Below, piece by piece: positions 33,145-46,187 of a DNA stretch of 64,000 nt. Below the pieces are notes generated by a model. That model made no database searches, was not told the origin of the DNA, and was given only the letters and a program-made list of their open reading frames with translations. Within the stretch, counting starts at the first letter, position 1; each line of letters opens with the position of its first letter. Position numbers and translations under genes: made by a program. Origin of the DNA: Caprimulgus europaeus (lineage: Eukaryota; Chordata; Aves; Caprimulgiformes; Caprimulgidae); the NCBI GenBank assembly GCA_907165065.1, contig OU015526.1:71323723-71387722 (forward strand), read 5' to 3'.

Positions 33145-36100
33145 CCAACAACAAAATGGTGATGTTGATGGGATATGTTCTACTCAAGCAAGGTAGAAGT
33201 CCCTGCCAGGTGTTTTATTCCTTTAACATTTGCAAAGTTTTGTTTTTGTTCTCATGAGTCCTACTGTTTTGTTTAAGTCTGGAAAGGATAAATGTTGGTG
33301 CAAATTCATTTGCATCAAAAATACCAGGATGATCACAAAGTAATATAAGAACAAATACCCAAGACTCCAGAACACATATTTAGGCACATTCTGTTTTAGT
33401 GTATATCAGATGACAACCAAAACCATATTTTTTATTACACAGTTTTGTTAAGAAGTTTGGGAACTTTATTTTTTGCAATTCATTGTTGACCTAATTGGAA
33501 GGTAATTTACTTGTAACTCTCTACCTATGGTTTTGCTTAATTTAAAGTAAAGTGAATGTGAAACAGCACCTTTGTTCCAAATAATCTTAAGCATGATGTG
33601 GTAAGAGAGTCTGACTCAAAGAGCTTTCCTAGATGATATGAAATGTTACTGCTGGTTCAGTGAAACTGAAGGTTGCAAAAGAAATGATACTTGATTGTGA
33701 AAGACCATAAATAGTTTAGAAACAAGGAGAGCAAAGAGATATAGTATGCAGAGCAATCTGATAGAGATATCTAGAGATAAATGGCAGATTTCTGTGGGTC
33801 TGCCACATGAGGGAAGAAAGAGAAGCAGCAGACAGCTTTGTGGCCAGTATTGGCCCCATCTCCACAACATGCCTGTTCTGACAGACCATAAAGTCTCTTG
33901 CTTGAGAATAAGATGAAAACATACTCTTTCTGTCCCTAGAATAATTATCTTCTGAGGCAAGGTATTCCACTGTAAGGGCATAATTGTATACATTGAGAGT
34001 TCTTCTTGTTTATTTTTCTTCCTGAACACCTCAACCACAGAACGATTCTTCCTTGCTCTTTCTTGATTTTTTACGTTCACAGGCTAGGGTTGTATGTAGA
34101 GTTTCCGTGTGGATTTAAGCTATGCAGGACACAAAACTTTTGTGTTCTCTGTGTCTGGGGAATCCAGAAAGTTTGAGCTCCTCAAGAAAAAGAGAGAGAA
34201 TGTTTGCTCCATGCAAATGGTCCTGAGCAGGAGTAACTTTAAAAGAAGTAGAATGGCATATAGTTGAAACAACAGAATATTATATTTGTTCATTTAAGAC
34301 CAGATTTTTGAAGGCAATTTGGCACAAATAAAATTCTGAGGTGGAGTAAGAATCAGGTGTTTATTACCATTGATTTCAATGGGGCTTAAGTGATTCTTGA
34401 AACTTAATTTCATTAAGTCATTTTTTGCATTGCCTTAAAACAAAAAGACCCCCCCCCAAAAAAAAGGAGGTAAAAAAAGGAGGAAGGAGGTTACTTCAAT
34501 CCATAAGGGTAAGCTGCTCTTCATCACAATTGCAGAATAAGTGTAAATTGGTGGATATAGTGGGGTTTTTATTTAATATGTAGCATAAAAATATGACAGG
34601 ATTTTCTAAGGTGATGGTCACTCTAATTGCTTAATTAGCTTAATTAAACAGTAGTAGAACTAAAGGCTTCTTGTTAAAGATACTGTACATAGGGATTTAG
34701 GTAGACATTTTAGACATCTATCAGCATCTGGGGCAAAAGTTATATTAAAAAAAAAAATTCTTCGAATGCTTTAATTCATTTATTAAAACAAAAGTGTTTG
34801 ATCTCTGGTGTTAGTGTATGCTTAAAAATGCTGCATCATTGTAAGTCCTTATGTTATTATCAGGCTTAATAAGTGATATGGCTGGCACTGATGATGAAAT
34901 GAAATTGCAGTGAAACAAGGCTGATAGTCTTCTTTTGAAAAGTGTGGTACTGGATCAGAGTTCACCTATTAAATCTTTTACTCCAAAAGATCAACTGACG
35001 CACAGGATTTCAGCGTCATGCTTTCTCTTCAGAAAGTAATGTACAACTTTGACCTAGGAGTATTTCACTGAACACTTAATTTTCATGGCTCACTACTGAA
35101 AATTATAAAGGAGATATCTTTCTTCTTTGTTACTAAGGTTTTACTGGCAGAAAGGTATCTTATTATGCTTCTGTTTTTAAGGATTGAGAACTCAACCTTT
35201 CTAATATGCTTCTAAATTCAAATTTAATTTGGTACTTTGTTCTATAGATGTTGTTCTTTAAAACCTTTGGGGCAACAATATGTTCATGTTCTGCTGCTTG
35301 AATATTTGATACTGAAATTTCTTGTACTAAACATTCATTATTATGACAGACTTCTGCAAGAATCTGTTGATTTATTCAGTTTGCTGGATTGAAGCCTCAG
35401 AAGCATACCTTTCTGTGTCATGAATAAGTTCAGTTAACTGTAGTGGCTTGAAGTCTCATATTTAGACTTATCTCAGTAGTTATGATTGCACATGTTATTC
35501 TTTAGTCTCTTTTATTATAAGAATTGTATGTGTAGAGCAGCTGTTGATCTCATGCTAGAAGGTACTGAATTTTACTAGTGAATAAAGTTTACATGCATCT
35601 AGAAAGCTGTGAAGAGAAATAATATTTCAGTGTTAGAAGAACATTTCTCCCTTTTGTAATTACAAGGTTATTAGAAGTAGATTTATTATATTATTTGAGT
35701 ATGAATATCATATTGGCAAAATGATACAGAAATGTGGCAAGTTATGTCGATTCAGGAGTGTACTAGAGCACAATTGTGATTCATACCAGTAAAATGTCCC
35801 TTTCAGTGCCTAATTCAGAAACGACTTAACAAAAAGCAGACCTGTGCCAACTGTTCATCTGGTGCAGATTTAGCTCAACACTCCATCCATAAATACTAAG
35901 CAAAGGCCAGTATGTTAGCATGAGCTGCCCTCTCGGTGTGCATAGTGGTGCTATCAGCCATAGTACTATTACCTTTCTCAAGTAGGATGACTCTTAAATT
36001 CACAAACTACTTCAAAGATTGATTACTTTTATAGCTAGTATTTGCTTATATGAGTATTCAAAGGATGTGATTACTTTCTGTTGAGTTTATCATAAAACAA

Positions 36101-39100
36101 ATTTTGTTAACCTAATTACTCATAGGAAAATAGCAAAACAGTTTAGAAATTCCACTGACATGGATGCAATGCTTTTATTTAAATGAATATTTATAAATAC
36201 ACTTTTCTAATATTTACCATCTTCCAATTCTTGGAACTCAGAAATGAACTTTTTAATCTGCAGTAGCTATCATACGAATGAGAATGATTCAAATGCTATG
36301 ATGATTTGCAACCATGATATTAGTGAGCATAACTAATCATTACTCAAAGTAAAACTTGATTTTTCTGAAATGTTAGTTATTTGTCTGAACCCTAGCTGGA
36401 ATTTACAGACTATAATTTTCTTCCCAAATAAATTGTTTGTGCTCAGTATAAACAGCTCATTAGGAACCTCTGTCAGCATCCGTGATGAGTTAAAACACAA
36501 ACGTGAAATCAGGCAATAGTATGCCAGACTGATAACCTGCATGTATGTATTCACATTATCAGATGTCTTTGAATGCAGAGCTCCTTGTGGGCAAGGGTGT
36601 GACAGATCTTCCCTGAACAGGATTTATGGAGGAGAAAAATTTATGCCTTGAGTTTTCTTCTCTGGAGTTTGCACGGCTTGCATGCTTGTCTTTAAATGGT
36701 ATAAATTGTTGCCCAGTCTGAACTTGGGTGGATGTCAGATACTTGACTCAAAGGGTAGAAATAACACTGTGCATCCACATCAAACTGCCATCTTCATTTT
36801 GAGTATCTGGAGTCCTTTTAAGTCAGCTAAAACCCATGACATGCACCTTGCTTAAAACTAAGAAAAAAAACCTAGTTCTTAAAAATTCATTCTTTCTCTT
36901 GATTTAATAATTTTTTCTCAAAAACATGATTAGTGTATTGGTGTTGGCATTTTGTCTAGCAAAGGTTCACCACTTGTAGAGGATCACAGATCACTTAATT
37001 CAACTGTTTAGAGGTCCATCTGCCACCACTCCCCTTGTGCAAGGTGAGGGATAAGAAACACAAGAAAATACAGTAATGAAAACAAGGAAAATAGATTTTG
37101 TACTGCCTGAGATCCTAAACCCTCTAAGGATGCCTAAAATGTGGGTGTGGCACTTGCTGAAATTTAAGACAGTGTTTGAAAATGCTGTGGCAGGTCCTTT
37201 ACCCTTTTATCACTGTGTGGGATGGACATGAAAAAGATAATACTAACTGAAAGTACACCTGATCAACTTTTTTTTTTAATTACTGAAATGATGAAATAAG
37301 CCAAGATTCACCATAAATGCTTCAGTGCTATTAAAAATATTTGTAAAAGGAATCTGAAGGACATTGTGGCCCATTAATGTCATCAGTCCTGACATTTTAA
37401 TAGGACAACATACTTAAAACTAATATTGCTTAGCAAAATCTATCAGCTAGTGCCAGGAATAGAGAAATTCCTATTAGCAGGATTTGTGCAAAATTGTTTT
37501 GGTAAGTTGGCTTTGGAGAATAAGAAAAGGACAGTTTACTCTGGAAATGTGTAATTATTTTTATTTTCTGTATGTATTAACATATTTTAAATAGGAAGAG
37601 GAAAAAAAAAATCTATTAAATGTAGCAAGGAGGAGCACACAGAAACATCCATTCTATAGGTCTGCTGACCAAGGACATTTTAAAAGTGTTAAATGAGAAC
37701 TTATGTATAATTATTGAGCTTTACTTCCCAAAAATTTCTTGGTATTATGCTCATCATCATATAACAATTACTCACCTTGTAGATTTTCTACATAATTTCC
37801 TGTGTAGTATGTGATTATACTTCAGAAATTAATATAGAAGGGAAAAAACAGTGTTCTGTGGGCAAGCTTAGACCAGAAACCCTTTGTTCCTCCTTTCTGT
37901 TTGTTTTGTTTTGTTTTCCCCTCTTTGTCTTGCAGTTTTCTGGCCCATCCTCAGAATCTGCACCTATGGCTGCACAGTGACGTCCTGTTTCAGAACATTA
38001 AATCAGCACGATTATTCTATTAATGTAGAGTATTTTTTACCAGGAGGAGAATATTTCACTTCAGCAGGATTATTAGTTTGAAGGAGTGTTGCTTCACACA
38101 AATGTTCCCGTTTAAATAAGCTGTGTTTGACAGCCAAGGCTACGGTGTGCTCTTGTGTTTCCTGAGACTGCACAAGGATAGATCTGTCTGGGCTATTCCA
38201 GTTCTCCTGCCAGATTAATTTCCTCGCTTGAAGAGCACTGGCAAGGATTTCTGTCTCTCCCTCTCTTCCATGCCTTTAATCATGTCCTGAGACCTGGGAG
38301 AATCCTGTAGACCCCAAATGCAGTGCTAATATAACAAACTGATAGTATCCCTGAATTACCTGTGCAGCAGAGAGGAGGGGACAAGGTGTGCTGGATAACG
38401 GAGCCCTCAGCTGACATCTCCTGTATGATGTAGAGGAAAGGGACACTGTCATCAAAGGTGGGGACTTCACGGAAGTATGGAAGTAAGGGCAAAGAAAGGA
38501 GGGAGCAAAGCTCAGAGTTGCAGATTTCAAGAGCTTGTGGAGTGGGGCACAAAACATAGGAATTAATCAGTTGCTAAGATTTAATGCCAACAAAAAAAAG
38601 TATTGACTGCATATCAGCATGGTTACCTCTTCTCCTGAAGATCAGAACTCTGCCAGAAACTCATCCAAGGTATATACAATTTTCCCCACTGTGTTTAACT
38701 CTCTCATATTATGTACACACTTATACATAGACTGACCAGGAAGGTTGGCTGTAAGCTATGTAATTCCCCAGGAACATTTGTCATGCTGTTAAATAATAAC
38801 CTGTACTGTGAAAGATGCTTTATTTGAATTAGGCCCATACGTGTTAACTGAAACCGGACGATTCTTTCTGTATATATTTAACAGTCATAAAATCTCCTTT
38901 ATGTCAGCTGTTATATAAATTGCCAAGTATTTTGAAAGAACTCTCTCATTTTGTGCAAAGATATTTTGCTGACTCCCTCCTATCCAAGGTATTCCTATGC
39001 TGATAGCATCTTGTTCTCTTAAGTGAATTTCTTGTAAAAAGGTTATGTCAGCTTTTTCTGTTTCAACAATTTTTTTGTGGTTATAACTTTAAAATAAGGT

Positions 39101-40000
39101 TACCCATTACAAATTCAATTATTTGATTTGCCATCATTCACCTCTGTAATATTTGACCATTTGATCTACTATACAATGTCATTGCCAAGATTTAACGTAA
39201 CTATAAAAGGAGTAGCATATTCTAAAGCTATTTGTTTGGAGCTGTTGGTTTTCAAATAAGTTAATAAATCAATACAACCCTGAGAAACCTACAGGAACAC
39301 TGCACAATTTTACACTTCATCTTTAGCCTGGTTTCTTCTTAAGAGTCTCTGTTGGCTTCTTATAAGGCAAATAATATTTTTTGTCAATAGAATTAAAATA
39401 TTTGCAATAAAAAGGAAAGAAGGGAGATTGAAGTAATAGTGATAATCAACACAGTTCTAGATAAACTGGTACCATAAGCAAGAAAGACTGTCAGGTAGTG
39501 AATTTTTATTTCCTCTCACAGTGTGCAGATGTGGCTAAACTGGTACAAAAAAGAAAAATTGGGAGTGTTTTCTTTTTGGCCTTGAAAAGTTCCATTGCTG
39601 ACCAGTCATCATATCCAAATTTCCCTGGCTGATGGAATCTGACAAGATCGCAGCCTATGGGAATATGGCTGCAGGCCAGAAATTTTTTTTGTTCTTGTCA
39701 GGCATACTCAAAAGGGTAAGGCCATCTGCTTTCTAGCAGTTAGATACTTCCCTTTCGATTGTAATATACTGTGAGTCAGATAATTTATTCATTCCAGGGT
39801 AAATGTATAGACTTGCAATACAGTGGAAATGAAGAGAACTAAGCCTGGCAGAGGAATAAATAGCTCTGCTGTCCCTTGTCCAGTCCACGCAGTCCCTCAG
39901 CAGTTCACACACACTGTCCTTTTGACTTAGGACACCTTCCTGCCCTCCTTCTTCTGCTGTGGAACATAAAAGAAAGCTATCATTGCCCAGTTACTGAAGG
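33145..40000. other. AT-rich unassigned DNA, first part of a long transposon-poor block
   Basis: No CR1, LTR or gene is recognised in this stretch. The minus-strand open frame at 33646-34080 (144 codons) has no recognisable domain. A cluster of TAATTA cores lies at 34624-34647. A C8 run adjoins an A run near 34449. The low repeat content compared with both flanks is notable but may reflect repeats too old to recognise by eye. Confidence 0.55.
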
Positions 40001-43000
40001 ATCTCTGAAGGTCCATGTTTACTTGGTTTAATTGCTTTCAGGAGTCCGTGAAGATCTAGGTAGATGGTGGGAATGAGGGTGATAATGTGACTGGTAACTG
40101 AAAGTAATACAGAGCAAGTACGGCACAATGGCTTTGCAAGAAAGTAAATATCAAAGAAACCACATTGATCAAACAGAAATGTGGAACATTAAAGTAAATA
40201 AAGGAGACTTTTGTAGTGAACAGTGGTTCCTAGCAAATAAGATTTGTTGCTGTTGCTAGCAAAAAGCCACAGGCTTTGCATTAAACAATAGTATACAGCT
40301 TTTCATGAACACACGTTGAACAAATTACACTTGTTGGAACTGGTTTAAGAAAATACAAGATATACATACAATTATTCCTAGAAATCAGTCTTTAGTTATC
40401 ATTCACATGCATTTGGCATGAAATATTGAAGAAATGATTCAGGAACTAAAATATCACAGGTCATTGATCAGAATTAAGAAGATCAGTTCCAACAGGGCAG
40501 GTCCTAGAAATTAGAGTGTTCCTAGGAGAAATTGGAAATACTTGATCATCACAGAAATCAATATGCTAGACTCTGTGCTTGTGTAGATTAACATTGAAAT
40601 CAATAAAGCTCTTACAGTTTGTCACAGCTTTTGGTGGTGTTAAATTAGGGTAATATTTATGACAGTACTTTCTAGTGTTCTGTCTCTCAGAAATGTGTAG
40701 ACAGTTAGAAGGGGTTTGTGTGCTGCACGAAACATTGGGCATGAAATGGAGGAGACTAATGGTGAAGCTGACATGGTTATAGTTGTACATACTTGATCTG
40801 AAAGTACTTTAGTAGCATATCATCCCACTAACAGACTGAACCTTTAAGAAGGAGACAGTATATGGAGCCTTATTGCAGCATTTTCCATCTGCTGGGAAGT
40901 TAGATGTTGACATTAATTCCATAGGCTCATGATTTAGCACTCTCTCACACCTGATGTTTTGTACGTGCCCCCTGGCAACCATCAGTTGCAGTGGAGATTG
41001 GAATTTGTCTTGTTTTAGGTGAAACAAAGTGATATTTACTGAAATATTAAACAGGAGAACAGATTGCAAAACCCCAAGCTAGACATCATGAGGAGTTTCA
41101 GAGACATCTTCAGGGCAATTTTTTTTCTACTTCACTTCATAAGTAGGATAAGGTAAACACCTATACTTTATGAGCAAACATTGCTTTATATAAAACCATA
41201 GGCAGAAGATATTTACTTACTTACAAAAGAAAGTTAAAACCTGATAGAAATGTGATGTATATTACCTCTAATTTAATCAGAATGTGAGGATTTATTTTCA
41301 TTTTATGGAATGAACTTGCTTCCCACAAATTCTTTGAAAATATACTCTTTGCTTTAAAAAGCTTCGGTCTAGCTGAATTGAGGTTACAACCTTAAAATGT
41401 TTCCTAACACTAATCTCATGTATTACCAGGGTGATAATAACTTTCTTCAGCTGAGAGTGGTGTAAAGTGAACAGTGAATATCATTGCTGATCTTTCATTT
41501 TTGTTCTTTCAGTCACCTCTTCTGAACATATGCACCATTAGATTTTTAGCTGAGGGTGAGTAATAAAGATTTTTTAACTCAAAGCAGAATTTCCCAAAGA
41601 CAAAAACTGAATAAAACCCCATGGTTTTGGTTTGTGGGTTTGTAGGGTTTTTTGTTTCATTTTGTTTTTCCCCTCTGTATATGCTAATATTAAATTACTT
41701 TATCAAAAATGAGGAAATCTCATAAGACTGAGGAATACCAAAAAGAAGGGCACTTATCATAAGTAATATTCACAACCTTGTCTGCCTACTCATGCTGCTG
41801 GGGGATGAGTGGAAATCTGCAGAGCCTACTAATGAGATATATAAATCCAGCGCATTGACTGGAGGATGCCTAAACTGAACTTCCAGAAGTATTTGCTTGA
41901 CTTTGTTTCGCTCTGATTTAAAATTTGAGTCTGAAACAGGTATCACTGGAAGATTTAGATTTTCGTGATTAAGTTTTGGGCATACCAATTCACTGAATTG
42001 CTCTGTTGGCTGAATTTTACAATCTTGGTGCTCCTTTTCTTTTAATATGGTACAGGCAGTTTGGATAATTCCCAGCAAGTATCTTGTTCCCTGTTTGAGA
42101 CTTAGGAAGAAAATTTGATTTAAAATTTCCATTATTTTTACTTTTCAATTCTATATCTGGATCATTGTTTCTCTGGTACAACGGAGATCCGAGACTCTCT
42201 CTGGAAAGGGGCCTCCAAACCAGACTCTTGGGGAAACCTTATTGCAGTATTGTAACAGCAGCTGTGGCTGGGGCTGAGATTTGTGACGCTACTCATTCCC
42301 ACTCTCTTTTTAGATGTGTACTGTTTCTCTGGCATTGATCTGATTTAGATGTCACCTCTGGAAGCCACACATAGTGTGCTGAAACCACATTTTCAGTTTG
42401 GCTCTGCAAACCCCACCATTGATTCATTTTTATATTACTCAAGTATGATTTTTGTGGGTCAGCTATTTTGTGAATTTCTATCTCACCCTTTTTTATTCCC
42501 TTCAGATGGAATTGTTTTTACAGTCCAAATTCACCTGAAACCGAAGATAGCTTCAGACTGGCATACCAACTCTGCTGCCCACCTTCGGGGCAGTTTCTGA
42601 TCTGACCCAAATGTCATGGTCCAGCCTTTCTCTGTGGTAGCCATGGTGTGAAGCAAGAAAATCAGATGCTGTAAACTGGAAAAAGTTTAGATCCAGGCAC
42701 AAACAGGCAGGATCTCAACTTCACATCTCAGGTCTACTGAGAACTGGACCAGGGTAGTTGATCCTTAATTCTCATGAGGTACTTAAATTCCCTCTGACCT
42801 CAACAGGAACTGGAAGAGCTCAGAACAACAAAACATTCATAATGCAATGAACAATGTGCCTCCAACACTGCAGTAAGTTTTTACACCAGTATTTCCTTCT
42901 AATTTCCTTCACAATTATGAAGCAAATTGATTTTTCCAGAAGATAAAAAAAATCTAAGTGAGATTTTTCACTTTTAATTGGAAAGTATTACATTGTGATC

Positions 43001-45146
43001 TACCTAATATTTTAGATTTAGGTTAATATTTTCAGGATAAATCTTTCTTAAGAACTCATGTCAAGTATACTTACAATTCTTCATCTATAGCTGTCAATCC
43101 AGAAATCAGTCAACAGTGAGTACATTACAGCACCACAGAAGACAAATATAAGAGAGTAGACACTTTCTTTGCATACTGTTATCTACCTTGTCTGCTTCAG
43201 CAGTATTTCAAACTATACATGTAGTATTTCAATACAGGTGTGTGTATATATATATCTTGAAATAGATGTGTATTTCCTTCTGTCTCTTCAAGTCCTAATA
43301 CAAAACACTAATCTTAACTTCTTTATAACTGCTACACATTTTTCTGTGTATATTTGTGTTTTGAAAATAGCATAAACTATTAAACAAAGCCCAAGTTCAA
43401 GTAAACATTTGCAAGGTTCTTTTTTATTTATTTATCTATTATTTATTTTAATATCTGACTATTGCCATGATTATTTCCAGAAAAAACAAAAAACAAACAA
43501 ACAAAAAAACCCCATAGTCTTGATCAGTTCCTTTTTTATCTATCTTAAAGACAATGGTTCAGAAGGTTTGCCAAGGCTTAAGTTTAAAACCACTTAGTTT
43601 TTGTCATTATTTAATGGTATTTTTCATGTATTTGGGAAAAGGTAAGGGGGAGCCAGAGACCATCCTCATCCACATACAAACCAGTGCTCATGCCAGTGAA
43701 ACTGCACACTTTGATTAATGTGCATATGGCTTAATGTTTGGGTAAATGTGAAAGTTAGGGTATCTCCCCAAAGAATGGAGGGAAATACTAGCTATTTACT
43801 GCTTAACTTGAAAAGTCAGCTAGCAGCAGCAATACAGAGCTAAACAGAAAATGCCTCAGATGCTGTGAAAACAGCTGTCATTTCTGTAGATTCCTTCTAT
43901 CTATTTGCATTTTACAGAGTTCAGTCATCAAAATATTTTTTTCCCCAATGTCTTTCTTTTCCATGTTTGAAAAAAATCATAAGCCTATTATACATTTTCC
44001 AATGGTGGCTTTCAAAAAATTGTATGGGTGTTATCATTCAGATAAATGGTTTGTACCTTTATAATCTTATATAACTTTAGTAATTATTAACACTCGTAAA
44101 TGACAGTTTTGTTAATTTTCTACAGTGACTATAATAAAGAAAATTTTTAAATAACATCTTATTCAAAAAACAATTAAAAGCAATTGAGATGAATAAATAT
44201 AAATGGGTTTAGATATTAATTTAAAATGTCTAAGTTATAGCATTTGTATCACACTTGACAAAAATAACAACTAAGTATATGAGATGTCAAGATGCAGCAG
44301 GACACTTTGATTTACTTAATTGTTTCACACAATTAACTTGGTTTTGTTCTCAACCTTGTATTTGTTTTATGGCTTTTACTTCAGATTTAAAAAATGATTG
44401 TGCTAAAATTCCTACTTTTTCACCTCTACCAATCGATTCAATAGAAGATTTTAACTCATCCTACAATTGTGTCAATGCCATCCTGCTCTTGTGATTGCAA
44501 CAGTGGTATTGGTACAGCAACACGTTCAGTTAAGTTATTCCAAATCAAAAATTTGAATTCCTTTCCTTTAGTTTTGTATGTTGTTGCCAATGTTTGTCTA
44601 TACTGTACTCAAAACCAGTTTTCAATGTGCTCTGGTTTTTGCCATCTCCTGTTTTCATGGAATTGTTTACAAGTTGGGTGCTACATAACAAGGCTGAGAT
44701 TATTGGAATCTACTAATTTCTCATGATGTGGTTTAGTTTTTTAAATGATACCATAATCAACTAACGAAGAAGAAAAGCCCAGGCTTAAAAAATATATTCT
44801 GTATCAGTCATTCAGTGACAATATTTATTCACCTATGATTCGTACAGTGTTTTTGACTTAAAAATATCTTGATTGCAGTCATACATACAAACATGAAAAA
44901 ATCCTGTATGTAATGACTCAGTCCAAAAAAAAAAAAAAATCATTGCCAGACGACAAACAATGAATGATCTTGAAATCTTTACAAGCAATTTAGAAAAATA
45001 TTTACCTTGCTCTGCAGTTGAAAGTGGATTTTAGTTAATTTTAGTTCATTGTCTCATCTGAGGCAATAGCTTTGAAGGCAGCAAAGCTTCTCTGGAAGTG
45101 TAAATGACACGATCAGCCTTGATGAAGTGTAAAAAAATATGTTTTA
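40001..45146. other. AT-rich unassigned DNA, second part of the transposon-poor block
   Basis: No exon or repeat family is recognised. The minus-strand open frame at 41770-42132 (120 codons) is unassigned and within the length expected by chance. A 14-base A run lies at 44926-44939. Locally GC-richer sequence near 42170-42350 shows no open frame of note. Confidence 0.55.
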
Positions 45147-45426
45147 CAAGGGGCAGTGGGTGTAAGCTGGAACACAGGAGGTTCCACTTAAACGTCAGAA
45201 TAAACTTCCTTACTGTGAAAGTAACAGAGCACTGGAACAGGCTGCCCAGGGAGGTTGTGGAGTCTACTTCTTTGGAGACATTCAGGACCTACCTGGACAC
45301 CTTCCTGTGTGATCTCATTTAGGTGTTCCTGCTCCAGCAGTGGGATTGGACTAGATGATCTTTTGAGGTCCCTTCCAACACCTACCATTCTGTGATTCTG
45401 TGATTCTGTGATTCTGTGATTCTGTG
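45147..45426 (+). mobile_element. CR1 LINE 3' end, plus strand, with five-unit octamer tail
   Basis: About 280 bp of CR1 3' sequence. The 45147-45322 stretch encodes the GCKLEHRRFHLNVR and [12 protein letters not shown] block near the C-terminal/3' boundary. GGACTAGATGATC and GAGGTCCCTTCCAACACC precede the tail. The tail consists of five perfect ATTCTGTG octamers (45387-45426), longer than in the other copies here. It is strongly 5'-truncated; the left edge is uncertain by about 10 bases. Confidence 0.93.
45387..45426 (+). repeat. CR1 octamer tail, 5 x ATTCTGTG
   Basis: Five exact tandem octamers are followed by ATTATGGG. Octamer tails are diagnostic of CR1 and orient this copy on the plus strand. 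Confidence 0.95.
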
Positions 45427-45962
45427 ATTATGGGTTGGGTAGTAAAAGCTGTTGGTGAGGACTGTGCTGTCTAACTTCTCCTTCCCTCTTTCTTTGGTAC
45501 ATTGTTTACAGCGGAGTCCAAGAGGTAATGGTGATTTCTGTTCTTGTTTCTGTAATCTGAATTTTTCAGAGATCTTTCTTTGATGCATTGTTCTTAAAAG
45601 TAGTGTGTAAGTATTTCCAATTATCCCTGTCATAGTTTCCTTAAACCTCTTCCGATGGTAGAGTGGTTCAAAAGGACTATTGGACTCCAGGGCAGATGGA
45701 GGATTTCAGTCCACCATTCAGGAGGCAATAACGAGGTACTGTTAAGATATTGGGTACCCAATACACAGCTGCTGGAGGTTACTGAAATCCTAACCAGCCT
45801 TGTGGGAATATAAAGGTCTTATCCTGTGTTTGGGGCAGCAGGGATCAGAAAAAGATGCCAAAGTTGGTGGCACAGTGCTTGAATGTTATGCATCAATGTA
45901 GTTTTTTCTGTTTCTTATTTTACTGAGGGGAGGGATGTGGCATACCGGTCTCTGTGTTTCAG
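45427..45962. other. Unassigned DNA, GC-richer than average
   Basis: Lacks a recognised gene or repeat. It has a pyrimidine-rich stretch at about 45901-45922 followed by AG at 45926-45927. Confidence 0.45.
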
Positions 45963-46187
45963 TATTCACTTTACATTATTTCTGTGATCTCTCAAATTAA
46001 TAGCTGTGTGCAAAGGTGTCTAAGGCTACTGGTGCATTTGGGGAGGAGGAGACCTCGTCTATTCGCCTTATCCATTGGCTATGTATTGGGGACTAGCTCT
46101 TCTAGAATCTCCAGCAGCTTGGGAACGTTATGGTCAATGTCTCTGTGGTGCAAAATGAGAGCTATTTTGTCTCTCACAAGAAGACAG
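45963..46187 (+). other. Candidate exon (coding or lncRNA), unassigned
   Basis: A 225 bp block is bracketed by an acceptor-like TGTTTCAG (45955-45962) and a strong donor, AGACAG followed by GTAAGA at 46188. One plus frame is open from 45954 past the donor. Its translation is rich in Ser, Arg and Leu and I do not recognise it. An alternative acceptor lies at 45926-45927. It could equally be a remnant of a retroviral interior or another old repeat. No other exon of the same gene is identifiable nearby. Confidence 0.2.

Noticed and set aside
33646-34080. 144-codon minus-strand open frame
   Set aside because: No recognisable domain, no splice sites or promoter, and this length is reached occasionally by chance in 64 kb. 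The translation is rich in Leu and Ser without a pattern.
41770-42132. 120-codon minus-strand open frame
   Set aside because: It looked more protein-like than most, but I recognise no family and found no convincing acceptor or donor pair. Conservation data would be needed.
44926-44939. 14-base A run as a possible poly-A tail of a retropseudogene
   Set aside because: No transcript-like or open sequence precedes it and no flanking target duplication was seen.
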